From: Combretum micranthum
Taxonomy: Eukaryota; Streptophyta; Magnoliopsida; Myrtales; Combretaceae
DNA: 64,000 bases
Reading direction: 5' to 3'
NCBI GenBank assembly: GCA_024138025.1
Contig: JAMXBD010000025.1
Coordinates: forward strand, 1,803,501-1,867,500
Within the stretch, counting starts at the first letter, position 1; every line of letters begins with the position of its first letter. Below, in pieces: positions 47,706 through 59,724 of this stretch. The notes under the pieces are model-generated. The model was not told where the DNA came from, did not search any database, and was given only the letters and a program-made list of their open reading frames with translations. Both the position numbers and the translations under genes were made by a program.

Positions 47706-50700
47706 TCTCATGTTCCAAGCAAAAGCATCTTATAGACAAATTTTTAATTAACTTCATAAACGAGGTTTATAATAAAGAAGTAGCTCAATGGTTTTTATCT
47801 ACTATCCATGAAGTCAATCAAAAGGTTATTTTAATAAGTGAACTTCCAACCTACTCTGGTGTTATAAATCAGTTTTTTTTTTTTTTTTTTTACTAATGAC
47901 AAACTTAAAAGTTGAGTCAAATTATTCGGAATTATCTTAGAGACATCTTATTTAGTAGGATGGGAAGCAAAATCATAATAATATCAATTGTAGTTAATTA
48001 TCAACCTTTTTTTATTGTCTCATGTGCAAATAATTTGTTTAAGACTTTTTTCTTTATGTCTAATTAGGCTTCCTTAAGCTAGCACGTGGGCAACCAAAAC
48101 CCAAGAGGAGTTTAAGAGGCTCCATTGTATCCATTGATGATTAAAAGCAATCCAATGGATGTCATAATGACATTCTCATTCGTCCATCACTATATTCATC
48201 TTATATTCATGATAAAATGTTAACATCTTCATGACCAAACACTAACATTTGTAAATAAAGGCATACTCCTACTTCTTGGAGAATATAGAGCCTTGCAAAG
48301 GAATTCATGAAACATTAACACTCAATTGAAATTGCTCTATGATAGATTAAAACAGCTACTAATAGCCATCTTTCTTTATCAATCTTTCTTCTCATTTAGG
48401 AGTGAAATAGGTTATTGTGACAAGTGATACGGTGTTGGAAGTCGTTATTAACTACTATCTCACCTACAACATGTATCTACCATTGTTCAAGAAAGGATAA
48501 AATAATAGAGAGATGTGTCCTCTTAAATTGATAAGTTTCCCTTTACCTACATCCCTTGTCACATGAAGGGGGGAGAGATCATTGATTCCGCATACTATTT
48601 GATATCTTTTCCAATACATTACCTCCATGATTTTCATTAAGAAGCTATCGAGTAATCATTTATCTAGGCAACCTAAACAATTATATTGTCTCACTTGTTT
48701 TTCTTTTAATTGGTTACGGTCTCTTCTATTTAAAATCCTCCACCAACCTAAGAGTCGAAGTACTTGCCAAGACCATTCCTTAAAGCTCCTAGGTCACATT
48801 TGCCATTGATGTAAGTTAAACTTTACTCATAGTGATAGGGGATCCATTAGATCAAGCCTAAGAGATTACAAACAAAAGTCGCACCTCAACACAATCATGG
48901 TACAAACACCCAGTTCTCTATCACCCCAATGATGTAGAAACAAAACCTACTAAGAGTCACTAACGACCATGAAGTATTGATTAGGTCAACAAAAACAACC
49001 TCTATAATTAAAATAATAGGCAATTCCTATTAAATTCGCGTACATGCTAAAGCTAAAAATCTGAGCTGGTCGCCAACCCTCTTAAAAAAGCGAGTTGCGG
49101 CAAAAACATTTTTTACTTATTTAAAAGCGAGCTAGGTCAAGTTCGCCCGCAGGCCAACCTGCAAAACTGAAAAAAAATAACAACAACAACAGGAAAAGTC
49201 TAAAAACAAGAATAATATAACATCTTAATTATTAATGTATGTTATGAAAGAATAACAATGGATGCATGTATCACAAGTATTATAACATTTTTTTAAAATA
49301 CATATTTATTGATTTAAACATAATATGATATCTAATAAATCATTTTAAAAACTTGTTTTTTAAATATAAATAATCAAAATAGTAATAAAATCAGTCGTTA
49401 ATATACATAAAACCTTAAAATATATTAATAATTCTAATTTTCACATAAACTAATATTAAAAACTTAAAATTAAAAATTTAAAAAAATTAATTTTAGCTCG
49501 GCTGAAGCGAGCGGGTCCGAAGCTAAAAAATATGACTTGTTTAAAAGTGGGCCAAAACAGCTCACCCGTTTAAGCCTACCTCTAGTACATGCAACAACCC
49601 TATTATTTACCTAACCAAGCAACCAGCAAGCAACGACCACCAAAGAGGGACAACATTGTGGCCACCACTAACTTTAGTGCTTCACCCTTCCCTCTCTAGA
49701 TCGAGGCAACAAAGCTTGCTCTATGATTCACTTTTCAAGGAATATTTGGAGCATTATAATCAAAGAAAATACAAACCTTAAACCCTTTCCAAAAATGAAT
49801 TTCGACTTACTTGGTAGAAATTATTTAAAATATTAAAATTGGTAAATACTTTCAATGTCTTTTAGTAAAATTATAATAAAAACCTGAAAAACATATCGAT
49901 AGTACTTAATTATTTATCATTTTGATATTTGCCTTTGTAAATTACAATTAAAACATCATGTAAAGAGCATTTACAAAATTTGTGCTTATGACTTCATATC
50001 TTATAAAAGCAATATGTATTGGTTATATAGATTAATTTAGGGTGAGCAGATAAGCCTATTGTACAAGGTAGCCACTCGGACCCTAATCGACTGGATAGGA
50101 TCTAAGTGGGTATTAAGGGTTACAAGGTGAGGTACAAATACAAATTTTTCGAAACTACAATGCTTTCATACTTTATACCCATCTTGAAACCTATACTCTA
50201 ATAATATAGAGGGTATGAGTTTTAGAATATCTTATATCTATCCTATTAAATATTATAATGTTAATATATAAGAAATAAATAACAATATTCAATTTTTTCC
50301 ATTTTACAAGCACTTATTGTTCAAGATTATTGTTTAAAAACTACCTTTTAAAAATTTTTACTATAGAAAAAGTTATATTGTTTTATTTTGAAGACTTGTT
50401 ATTCTTATTTTAGATGAACTACAGTTTTATGTATATACTTGAACTTTCAAATTATATAGATGTATTGTTTATCTTTTAAGACCAATTAATATAAAAATGA
50501 CTCTAAAGTTTTAAATTTTTTAGTTTGCTTCAAATTCTATAATTTTGTTTAATATCACATAAACATATTTTATAGCTATTTATTATAGGTTTTAACTTTT
50601 ATGCATAAATAGATTCTATTTGTGGAAGAACTTGTGATATTAATAAATTACCTTTAAAATTCCATTCCACTAGGTAATATATAAAATTAAGGTAATTTTA

Positions 50701-52936
50701 TATATTACATTAAACCATATTAGATACTATAAAGTTAAAGCCTAAGAAAGAAAGAAAAAAAATTTTGAAATTTTGTAAATAAATCAATAGGTTCTATGGA
50801 CACCTTATATCCTATAAATTTTACAGGGTACAAAATATAGAGTGGGTAAAAAGTGTCTCATGCTAGATATAAAATATAATACATTGTGGCTTATTAGGGT
50901 AGAGATAATGCTTCATGCTCTACTTATCTTGTACCAACTCATGCTATAAATTATAAAAAAAAATAACACAACTTTAAATAAAATAATAATAATAACAATG
51001 GTAAGTAATGGCAAAGACGGGGTAGCATTTCCAGCTTTTATAAAGATTTTACCATAGCATAACTACTGAATAATTCAAAGATGCTACTGAACCAAAGTAA
51101 TATTTGATGTAACTTGCAATTAATCTCTTGGACTCTGACATTATTATTATGTATATGCCTTTTAAGTATTCATATGTTATAAATAATTTTTTTAATTTTA
51201 ATAAATTAGTATATAATCCTGGAAAATTAGAATTGGTTCTTAAACTTTAACTTTAATATAAAATTGCCTTTCAAATTTAGTGCATTTTAATAACTCTTAA
51301 AATTTTGATTTTAGCATGTTTTACTGAATTCAAAAATATCTTTTGTATTGTAATTTGTTAAAATCTTATAAAATTATTTGTATCACTTAAAAATGTTTAC
51401 CAGTATAAATACGAATTTAGTGATAGTTTAGATGCTATTTAAGCTTTGCCTAATATTTAAATCGCATTCAGTTGAAATGTCGAAAGTTTGGCGTGCATGA
51501 TATGACAGTTATGACGTTGTTTTCTCCCACTATTTTCAGATATCTTAGTAGTACTAAAGCGACACGGGCTCTGTTTCATGCACGCTTTCCCAACTTTTGG
51601 ATTTTTTTTATATTTAAAATTTTAAAAATATCAAAAATATTGTATAGTATTGATTATTATCAATTTTGATGGTAAGTGGGTAAATAAATGCTGTATCAGA
51701 TAATCGTTGTACAATAATGATGGAACCACAATAGAATAAAAATAATGCTTTGAAATTTTTTAAAGAGGGAACAGTATTTTCTTATTTTCATTAATTAAAG
51801 TTATTATTATTATTACTTTCAATATTTATAGATATCTCAAAAAAATAATATAACTCGTCATATAATAAAAATTATGATCTTTCATTATTTAGATATTTAA
51901 TTTTATTTAATATTTACTTTAAAAACTTAAATATATTCAAATACAACCCTTTCACTTCGCTGAATAAAATAAATAGGGAATGGAATTCCAATTCAAAAAG
52001 AATGTAATAGAGTTGTAATAGTTATTATAATATTCACTTGATGTAAAAAATAAAACAAGTAATTATTAGAGTAAAAGGTAAAATATCTATAATACCCTTT
52101 ATATTTATTATAGAAGAGAATAATTGTATGGTTATTTATTATAAAGAGAGGATAATTATATGAGTGTTATTTTTAAAATTCATAATACATTGCTATATAT
52201 TATTTTACGTAATAGTAATTTATTATGAATTGTAGTTCATTTCAAGTGAATACCATAATATCAGCTTTATTTCAAACGAAGAAGGAATAACTAACTGTTC
52301 ATACCAAATAAATGGACCGTAAATATTAGTGATTAGGATAGCTTTTAGTGAGAGATGATTAAGAAGTCGTAGTTGAGGCATAATGATGGTGAGTAGCTAT
52401 CGTAGAAAATATGAATGAAAAAATAATAAAATAACTTACATGTATTTTTCAAAAGGAGACTTATTCTTCTCCATTTTTCATTGATTGACCGCTACTAATA
52501 TTTAATCATTCTATTATCTTTGATGATCACCAACTATTAAAAGGTATTTGTATGGAAACTTCTAAGATGATGATGATAACCATAAACCTTAATCAAAATA
52601 AATATTTTATAATATTTATAGAAAAATCTCTTTTTTTTAAATTCAAAATTAATTAAATCATGGTCCCTGCAGGTATATGGAATGCTTTAACAAGAATTAA
52701 ACTAACGATCTTTACCGATAACGCAAACAAAAGTCGCTATCGATGTTTGACTTGATATTTGAGAGAATATCTTTGCTAACAAGTCAGGAGATTTGCCTTC
52801 GTAAGCCCTACTCCAATACTATATAAAGCATAAGAAAAGTGATTATCCCTATTGAGGCATCTACCGACAAGATTCGCTTGGCAGATTCGGCGTGGGAGTA
52901 GAATATTACATGCAAGAAGGGAGGTGAAAGTAAGGG
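47706..52936. other. Gene-free AT-rich region
   Basis: No exon is supported across 5 kb. A slightly G/C-richer patch at about 49060-49600 has hAT-like phrases (CCCGCAGGCCAACC, GCGAGCGGGTCCGAAGC, CCCGTTTAAGCCTACCTC), but the two ends do not form a convincing inverted pair. The stretches at 50040-50160 and 50850-50950 may be further transposon debris. Homopolymer-rich sequence dominates elsewhere. Confidence 0.4.
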
Positions 52937-53148
52937 TGTTCACAGTTCGGTTAACCGGTTCGTGATCTTATTTTTTTATTCTAATTATAATAATCGGATT
53001 TTCAATATCCTGATCCTAAACCAATTCCTAAACCAATTCATTATGAACGATTAACCGCCTTAACGGTTAACCTTTTTTTTTATTATTTTTTTTGGTTTTC
53101 GGTTTTTAACCGTTTAACATAATGGTTGTGCAAATTTTACCGTTAATC

Positions 53149-53153
53149 ATATT
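53149..53153 (+). repeat. Left target-site duplication ATATT of solo LTR 2
   Basis: ATATT directly before TGTAAAGACTCG; repeated at 55854-55858. Confidence 0.7.
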
Positions 53154-54045
53154 TGTAAAGACTCGATCCTCTAAGTCCCAAGACTTAGAGTACCGAATCC
53201 CCAACCACACATAACGTTTTCACATTATATGTAAGGTTGTCCTAAAACTAATAGTTTATGAAAATTGTTTGATCAATACCACTCCACTTTGTAAAAAACT
53301 TTTAAATAAAACAAGATTGCTAATAAAAGCAGTCTATACATATATTTACATCAAATAAACATCGTTTAGTGTCAATACATGACACTACAAAAAAAAATTA
53401 CATGTTTTCTCAAAACATAAGAATACTAAAGGATCTTAAGATCATTACAAAAGAAATTGGCTTAACTAACAAGCCTTCTATACATAACTTTTCCTTAGCA
53501 AAAAGTTCCTTTCAAAGGTCCAGGGTGATCGAATCCTATTCGTCCCACTCATCCAGAAATCTCTCGAAATCGGACCCATAGCCCAAGTCATCATAATTCT
53601 CGTCTCCAATACCTGCAAAGCAGTAAAAGTGAGCCAGAGGCCCAGTACACAATAACCAATGCAAAACAAATCATCAAGTTGATGTAATGCATCATAGGAC
53701 GAGTGGTTATCTTTATTACATTTTCTATCACAAATCAACAAGAGGGTATTGAAACCCCCACCTCTCAGGAATTCAGGGATCCTGAGTAACAGCAGCTGCT
53801 CAGGGGTTGATATAAGCAGTCCGAATACTTATATCTCCTATATCTATTTCATGAAGATAATAGCTTCATCTAGGGTTTAAAAGCCGTTGCCCGTCTCTAC
53901 TTAAACCCAGTCCATAACATGAGCCTAGTTCACAAGTTCCTATAAACTTTGAACTAAATCATGGTATTTCCCCCTAAGTTTAAGCAAACGTTACTCAGAT
54001 ACTATTCCCCCCTATCGGCTACCCACTTAACCAAAAGAATCGCTA

Positions 54046-54131
54046 ATTGCATCATAGCGTACCATTGCATCATGGTAAAGTCATTGCATCATGACTTGGT
54101 TAAGCGCTTAGCTAACATGTCATTGCATCAT
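54046..54131. repeat. ATTGCATCAT minisatellite in solo LTR 2
   Basis: Four copies of ATTGCATCAT start at 54046, 54064, 54083 and 54122. The spacing is about 19 bp, or twice that. Confidence 0.8.
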
Positions 54132-54564
54132 GATAGGTTTGCTGCTCCTCGACCAGATTAAACAGCGTAATAGACATCCAATTCATTCAAATGTTAAGCC
54201 GAATCAATTTAGGTCAAATTAGAAATGCCTGGTCCTAGCAAACATCAAACAGTTATTGCGTACCTGAACCCGTTAGTATATAACTAGGATCTTTCGGTGA
54301 TGAACTAACCGAAGAATCCTTAACTGAAATAGAAATATCACAATAATCAATAAAGAAACATTATAGATTCCACTCTCACAATTATACTCATATTATCTCT
54401 ATATATCACAATTATTCAAAGAAATCCAAATAATTGAATACATAGTCACAAATAAGCATTTAAAGGTCCTATTATATCACAAACCGCTTAATAATTACTC
54501 AATTGCTCAAATAACAAACTTCGAAAAATTTTAGAAAAAGTTTTTAAATTTCAAAAGCACAGGG

Positions 54565-54935
54565 GTAGGCCGGCAGCCAAAGCCGGCGGCTTTGAGCCGG
54601 TGCTCAATTCTCTGAAAATCAACACTGCCAGCGCTGGCAGTGTACAAGGGTGCGCTGGCAGCCTTTGCATCCTACACCGGCGGCCTTGGGCCTGCGTAAA
54701 ATCCAAAACTAAAATTTTCAAAAACGTCCAGAGAGGTCTAAGCCGTCCGCTTACCCAGATACGTGGCCCACTTTGACACTTACGCCAGCGGCCTTGATTC
54801 CCAGCGGCCGGCGTACAATATGACAGAATGAACGCCAGCTGACTTTTCTAGCGAAAGCCGGCGGCTTTCATCCAGCCTTAAGAATTCTTGATCCAACGCT
54901 GCCTCTAAGCCGGTGGCGTTGAATCCCCAGGTGCC
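54565..54935. repeat. G/C-rich block of GCCGGCGGC-type repeats in solo LTR 2
   Basis: About 370 bases with many variants of AAAGCCGGCGGCTTT, GCCAGCGGCC and GCGCTGGCAG, unlike the AT-rich surroundings. A perfect 22-bp palindrome with 11-bp arms (ACACTGCCAGC and its inverse) lies at 54622-54643. The open frame on the minus strand at 54780-54974 follows the repeat and has no supported function. Confidence 0.75.
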
Positions 54936-55853
54936 GACGTACGTTCTAAAAACAGGCTTAAACGAAAATTTCAAATCCCCTGTTTTTCCACTTTGTAAAA
55001 TTCTATCTTAATATACACTTTAAACCTTCCTCCACTACACTTCCAACTTCATATGATTCACTCATATCTATACTACTCAATTCTAGCAACTCAAAACAAG
55101 AATTCAACACAATTAAACACTTCAAACTCCACTTCAATCTAATCTAGATTTTCATACACAATCTCTCTTCACATCCTCCTATGCTTCCCATCACTTATAC
55201 ATAACAAACATATCCTCACACACTTATAAAACACATTCATAATCATCCCCAGCATGAACAAACAATTTGGAACATTAAACTCATTCCAATGAAGAATTCA
55301 TGCAATCACTACAAGAAAGAAAAACAAAATAAGGCAACAATCATAACTAAATCAATTCATATATATATATATAAAAACACCTTGCCTTGAGGAAAACTTT
55401 GATTCTTAGAACTTGATATAGCCTTGTCTTAAGCTTGGAATGGAATTGAAAGAGGAAGAAAAAAGAAAGAAAGAAGAAGCAAAATTCGTATAAAATTATG
55501 GCTGCCTCTAAAAGTAGGTTAATTAAGCAAAATTTGACTTTAAACATATTCCAAATTGCCCTTTAAGGCATATATAAATTTATGAGGCATTTGGCATGAA
55601 TTTGAACTTCATTTGGGCCTTAAATAAGCATGAATGCTAATTTAACTATCACCTTAATGTACAAAAGACATAACTAATAATTTTATTACACACACATTAT
55701 TACATATAAAACAAAGATATTAATTTCAATGTATACATGCAAAATAATAAATCTTAGAGTACTAGCAACACAACCATGCTCATTCAATTCAACAATTTAA
55801 AATAATTAAATAAACTCATGAGATTTAAATAGATTGAAATCTAGGTCATTTCA

Positions 55854-55858
55854 ATATT
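55854..55858 (+). repeat. Right target-site duplication ATATT of solo LTR 2
   Basis: Directly follows CATTTCA at the LTR end and equals 53149-53153. Confidence 0.7.
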
Positions 55859-56365
55859 TTTCAATGTATCCATAAAAAAATTAGAGTATTTTTTTTTGTA
55901 TAATTATATTAAAAACTACAAATTAAGAATGTAAGACATGGAAAATAGTTGTTAAGATATATCGGTGCCATCAATATAATCATCATAATAGCTTTCTACT
56001 CATGTGTTCTTATCAACCTTGATCAATTGAGCTTAATACAAAATCTCAATCAAACACCACCATTCTAATTTTCAAACATATATGCATTTGTTTCTTCTTA
56101 TCCGAATCATTCATTTTAACATAATTTAATTGATAACACTAAAAAAATAATTATATGGGTATATTATAAATTATATATTATAATTACGGATTGGTTAACC
56201 GAATCCATCGGTTTCTAAAATCTAAAAACCGAAACTGAAAACCGAAAAAATTGAAAATGCTAATTCTAAACCGAAACCGATGATCGGTTAACCTTTTTTT
56301 TGGATTGGTTTTTCCGTTTAGGTTCGTTTATCCTAAACATTCGGTTTTTTTGCACACCCGTAAAT

Positions 56366-57150
56366 GAAGGGCTTAAGCTCCACTGGCAAAAGCTCCTTAC
56401 CTTAGATCCGCATATGCTTAGACATAAGTATGGGCCGGGATTGAACCATCGATCCAGTTCGAACCATCACCAGCGGTCATGGCCTGTGGTCCCCATGCAG
56501 GTCATGATCCGCTAGTCAACCCATCGGCTCAGTAGGTCAACGGTTCAAGGTCCCGATCCGGCGACGCGGTGAGTAGGACAAGTTAAAATAAAATAAAATA
56601 AAAATTAAAAAAATACAAGCAAAAATATAAGAAATAAATATTTAAACTTATTTTAATGTGAATAGATAGTATTTATGATAAAATTGTCATTTTTTTCTTT
56701 CATTTGTTCAAATATGCTTTTTTAGCTTAAGTGTGTGCCATCTTGAATAACTTTCTTATTTAAGTTGCTTCTTGAATAAATTTTGTTTGTTTGAATAAGT
56801 TTGTAATTTAAAATCTCTATATATATTGTATGATGATATAATTATTTGTTTTTTCTTATCAATTTAATTAAAAAAATTTACGATTTTTAAAATCATTCAC
56901 GGTTAAAGTGGCCATGAACTGACCCTGAACCACAGTTGAATCAGCTCGACCCTTCATGTTCACGGGCCGGTTTCCAGATCAACCTCGCCCTGAACCATGG
57001 CCCGTGGTTCAAAGCCGGTTCAACCCGATGCTAACCTTTACATACGCTGGTTCAATACCAGTCTATACCCTTCCATTATAGCTTGGAATCAAACCCATAG
57101 GTTATGGATTGTGGTTTGTGTCGTTCTTACAATCTCTACAAGAAGGTAAT
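56366..57150 (+). mobile_element. Possible SINE fragment interrupted by a MITE
   Basis: GGGCTTAAGCTCCACTGGCA (about 56368-56387) resembles a Pol III A box, and GGAATCAAACCC (about 57084-57095), on the far side of the 56428-57068 element, resembles a B box. If the inserted element is removed, the two lie about 75 bases apart, somewhat wider than in a typical tRNA-derived SINE. No poly-A tail or target duplication was recognised. Confidence 0.25.
56428..57068. mobile_element. 641-bp inverted-repeat element (MITE/hAT-like)
   Basis: The left end GTATGGGCCGGGATTGAACC and the inverse of the right end, GTATAGACTGGTATTGAACC, match at most positions. Similarity continues inward through GAACCA-rich phrases. 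Both ends are G/C-rich around an AT-rich centre at about 56580-56890. No transposase and no certain target duplication. Confidence 0.5.
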
Positions 57151-59319
57151 CAATTATATGAGCTTCAAAAAATTTTATAGGTCTATGGAAACAATTCTCA
57201 CTACAGTCAACACGATAGAGACAAGTATACCTATTGTAGTATGGAATTGAATTAAGATATCATATTACCCTAAGGAACTTGACAATTACTTCCACTCACC
57301 ACTTTCCTATTATCTGGCCTAAGAAAATTAGAGGATTTACTAACTAATCTAATAAAACTACAACTAAACTAAAAGATCTATAGCATTGTTTTCACAAAAT
57401 TGAGGTTAATCTAAATCATAAGGTACTTGGTTCTTATTTTACCATTAAGTCTTATTATGTAACTCAATCAATTCTCAATAATTTTTGCATCAATTTCTTG
57501 AACTACGAGAATTCTCAAAGATATATTCATGTTTTTCTCAAGATCACAACTTTTAATTCTAAATTTATCAATTGGAATCTATTCTTAATTAATAAAAAAC
57601 TAAAATTGTATTAAGAACTAGAATCTCTAGAATAATCATCAATTGTAGAAGATTTAAAACTACTCTATCTCTAAAGTTATGAGGAATCATCATCAATAGC
57701 ATATATCTATTCATAAAAGCGATTTCTTAATTAATTTTAACAAATTAAACATAAATTCATATTGTGCACTATACAAATTCAAGGTCTAATAAGCTTAAAC
57801 TATTGAATTTAAGAAATCGACACTAATTCAATTAAAGCACTAGCAGAGTTGTATAATTTCAACCTAATATTCCTTAAGATCTAAGCTAAAATAATTACTT
57901 CTTCATGGATCTCACAAGATCATTCAATAATTATAGAAGTAAATGAAGATCATGATAAGAAAAAAAAACCTTGTTAAACTAAGACCCTTTGCAATTAGGA
58001 ATCATGAAGTCCAAGGAACAATGTCATTGAATTTGTTTTTGAAGACTGGAGATCAATGTAAATTTAAAGATAAAAGATCAAATATGCAAAAGCGTAATCT
58101 AAAGCTTGTATGTTAACTCAAATGTACTCTCTACCCCCTAAGGTTTTGTGAAAAGAAAGTGTTGATAATACAAAGGATGTTGATGTGGCAAAAATGTACA
58201 AAAATATCAGACTCCACACCAGATGGGTGAGACACACCTACCACGTAGTTACGCTTAAAGCCATGTCTCCTAGACTTAAAGCATGTCTTCCAGACTTAAC
58301 TAAGGCTCATTCTTCACGCGGCCATTTCTTGGAACGCGTTCTTAATTATGAATAAACTTCAAACTACCCACATTCACGCCTTTAACCACAGGCTTGGTTG
58401 CGAAATTTTTTCATTTGTGATGTTGGCATCCGCATGGCCATGTCTTAGATGGTATCTTTAACTATGAATGTGAACTTGACATCATAGACCCGTGCCTAGA
58501 TAATATTGAATCCCGTAACGAATTACTTTAACTCGAGACGTGTCTTCTCCCATGGCCACGCAAAGGTTGCGACATCCTCTATATCTTCATCTTCCTCATA
58601 TGCACTCGCACCTTGGATCGTGTGACAAGCTATGATAAGAAATTTCTTCAACCGTCCTTAGGTACAACTGCGTTTTGCCCCTGTCTATTCGTTTTGACAA
58701 TTTTTTGTATTATTTGCTAATTTTTTATCAATTCAAGCTTCATTCACCTAACATCAACATATAACAATATCAATACAAAGTATTTAAGGATCATTGATAA
58801 AATAAATGCAAATTGTGATTAAATAAATTACGATAGTTTATGTGAGCCAGGTTATTTAATTTAAAAAAGACAAGTTAGCCCAAAAAGTTCAACCGCATTA
58901 ATGTACAAATTATTTTAGTCCACCTTACAAGTTATAATAGGCCAACCTACTATAGGTTGAGTTGGCCAAAACTTGGTTAAAGCAATGTACATATATATTT
59001 TAATTCAAATTTGATGTTTGTTATTTTAATGATAATTGATAATGAAATATCAATACTATTTTAGTGGAGATGTTTTATATATTTTGTCACGTAAATTATA
59101 TATTTTAAGTTATCGGTCGCTAAAGTAAAATTCAAACAAATAACTTCAAAAACTTGTGGAAATAAGAATTTTTTATCCTACACGTAAATAATTTTTTTTT
59201 AAATAATATATGCTTTTGATATAATTATATTAAAATGTTAAATCCTTTTTTTTTTTAAAAGAGAAAATATTAGTAGGTTATCGACCTACATTATAATGAA
59301 AGTAGAGATAATGACAAGC
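57151..59319. other. Gene-free region
   Basis: No coding exon is supported. The part at about 58190-58680 is more balanced in base composition (phrases such as CATGTCTCCTAGACTTAAAG and CATGTCTTCCAGACTTAAC repeat there) and may be old transposon sequence of unknown type. Confidence 0.35.
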
Positions 59320-59703
59320 CAAGTGCTTATACTTTCAATTTTTTATAATTTAGTATCTCATTTTTAGATTTTAGCAAATTAGTGCTCCTGCTTTCAAAGT
59401 ATGTACAATTCAGTGCCTCTATTAAATAATATTTGATGATGAACTTTCATTTTGATGACAAGATAATGAGACCAAGTGCCTGTACTTTTATTTTTTTTCA
59501 AAAAAATTTCATAGTTTAGTATTGCATCTTTAAATTTTAGAAAAATTCGGCAAGTATCTGCCATTATCTTATCATTAAAATGAATGTTTGTTAAATATTA
59601 TTTAACAAAGACACTGAATTGCATATGCTTTGAAAATACATACACTAAATTGCCAAAATATAAAAATGGGATACTAAATTGTCAAAAATTGAAAGTATCT
59701 AAC
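59320..59703. mobile_element. ~380-bp foldback element with ~60-bp inverted arms
   Basis: The left arm (59322-59383: TACTTTCAATTTTTTATAAT, TTTAGTATCTCATTTTTA, GCAAATTAGTG) is matched in inverse by the right arm (59642-59700: CACTAAATTGCCAAAATA, TGGGATACTAAATTG, AAAAATTGAAAGTA). A second diverged pair of similar phrases lies inside. It ends about 20 bp before the target duplication of solo LTR 3. Confidence 0.6.
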
Positions 59704-59719
59704 CCACGGATTGAAGAGG

Positions 59720-59724
59720 GGCAG
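59720..59724 (+). repeat. Left target-site duplication GGCAG of solo LTR 3
   Basis: GGCAG directly before TGTAAACCCCGG; repeated at 63120-63124. Confidence 0.8.

Larger units (their letters stand above)
53154..55853 (-). mobile_element. Solo LTR of a retrotransposon (2.7 kb), TSD ATATT
   Basis: Bounded by TG...CA: the plus strand starts TGTAAAGACTCGATCC and ends CTAGGTCATTTCA. The flanking pentamers match (ATATT). Orientation is inferred as minus because the inverse of the left end, GGATCGAGTCTTTACA, looks like a plant gypsy LTR 3' end. No polyprotein sequence and no second LTR. It carries a G/C-rich repeat block at 54565-54930 and a small ATTGCATCAT array at 54046-54131. Confidence 0.72.
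52931..56362. mobile_element. hAT-like inverted-repeat element, later split by solo LTR 2
   Basis: The left end GGGTGTTCACAGTTCGGTTA and the right end (inverse CGGGTGTGCAAAAAAACCGAA) are imperfect inverses carrying the 'GGGTGT-CA...CCGAA' ends common in plant hAT-type non-autonomous elements. Both halves are rich in GGTTAACCG and AAACCGAAA phrases: left half 52931-53153, right half about 55859-56362. Without solo LTR 2 the element would be about 730 bp. A clear 8-bp target duplication was not found. Confidence 0.55.

Noticed and set aside
49060..49600. Possible hAT-like element with G/C-rich ends
   Set aside because: The two ends do not form a convincing inverted pair and no target duplication was found.
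54046..54131. Regularly spaced ATTGCATCAT repeats as a CRISPR-like array
   Set aside because: Repeats are 10 bp with about 9-bp gaps in a plant LTR; this is a minisatellite.
54780..54974. Minus-strand open frame in the G/C-rich block
   Set aside because: Follows the repeat units and lies in a solo LTR; no retroelement or host protein similarity.
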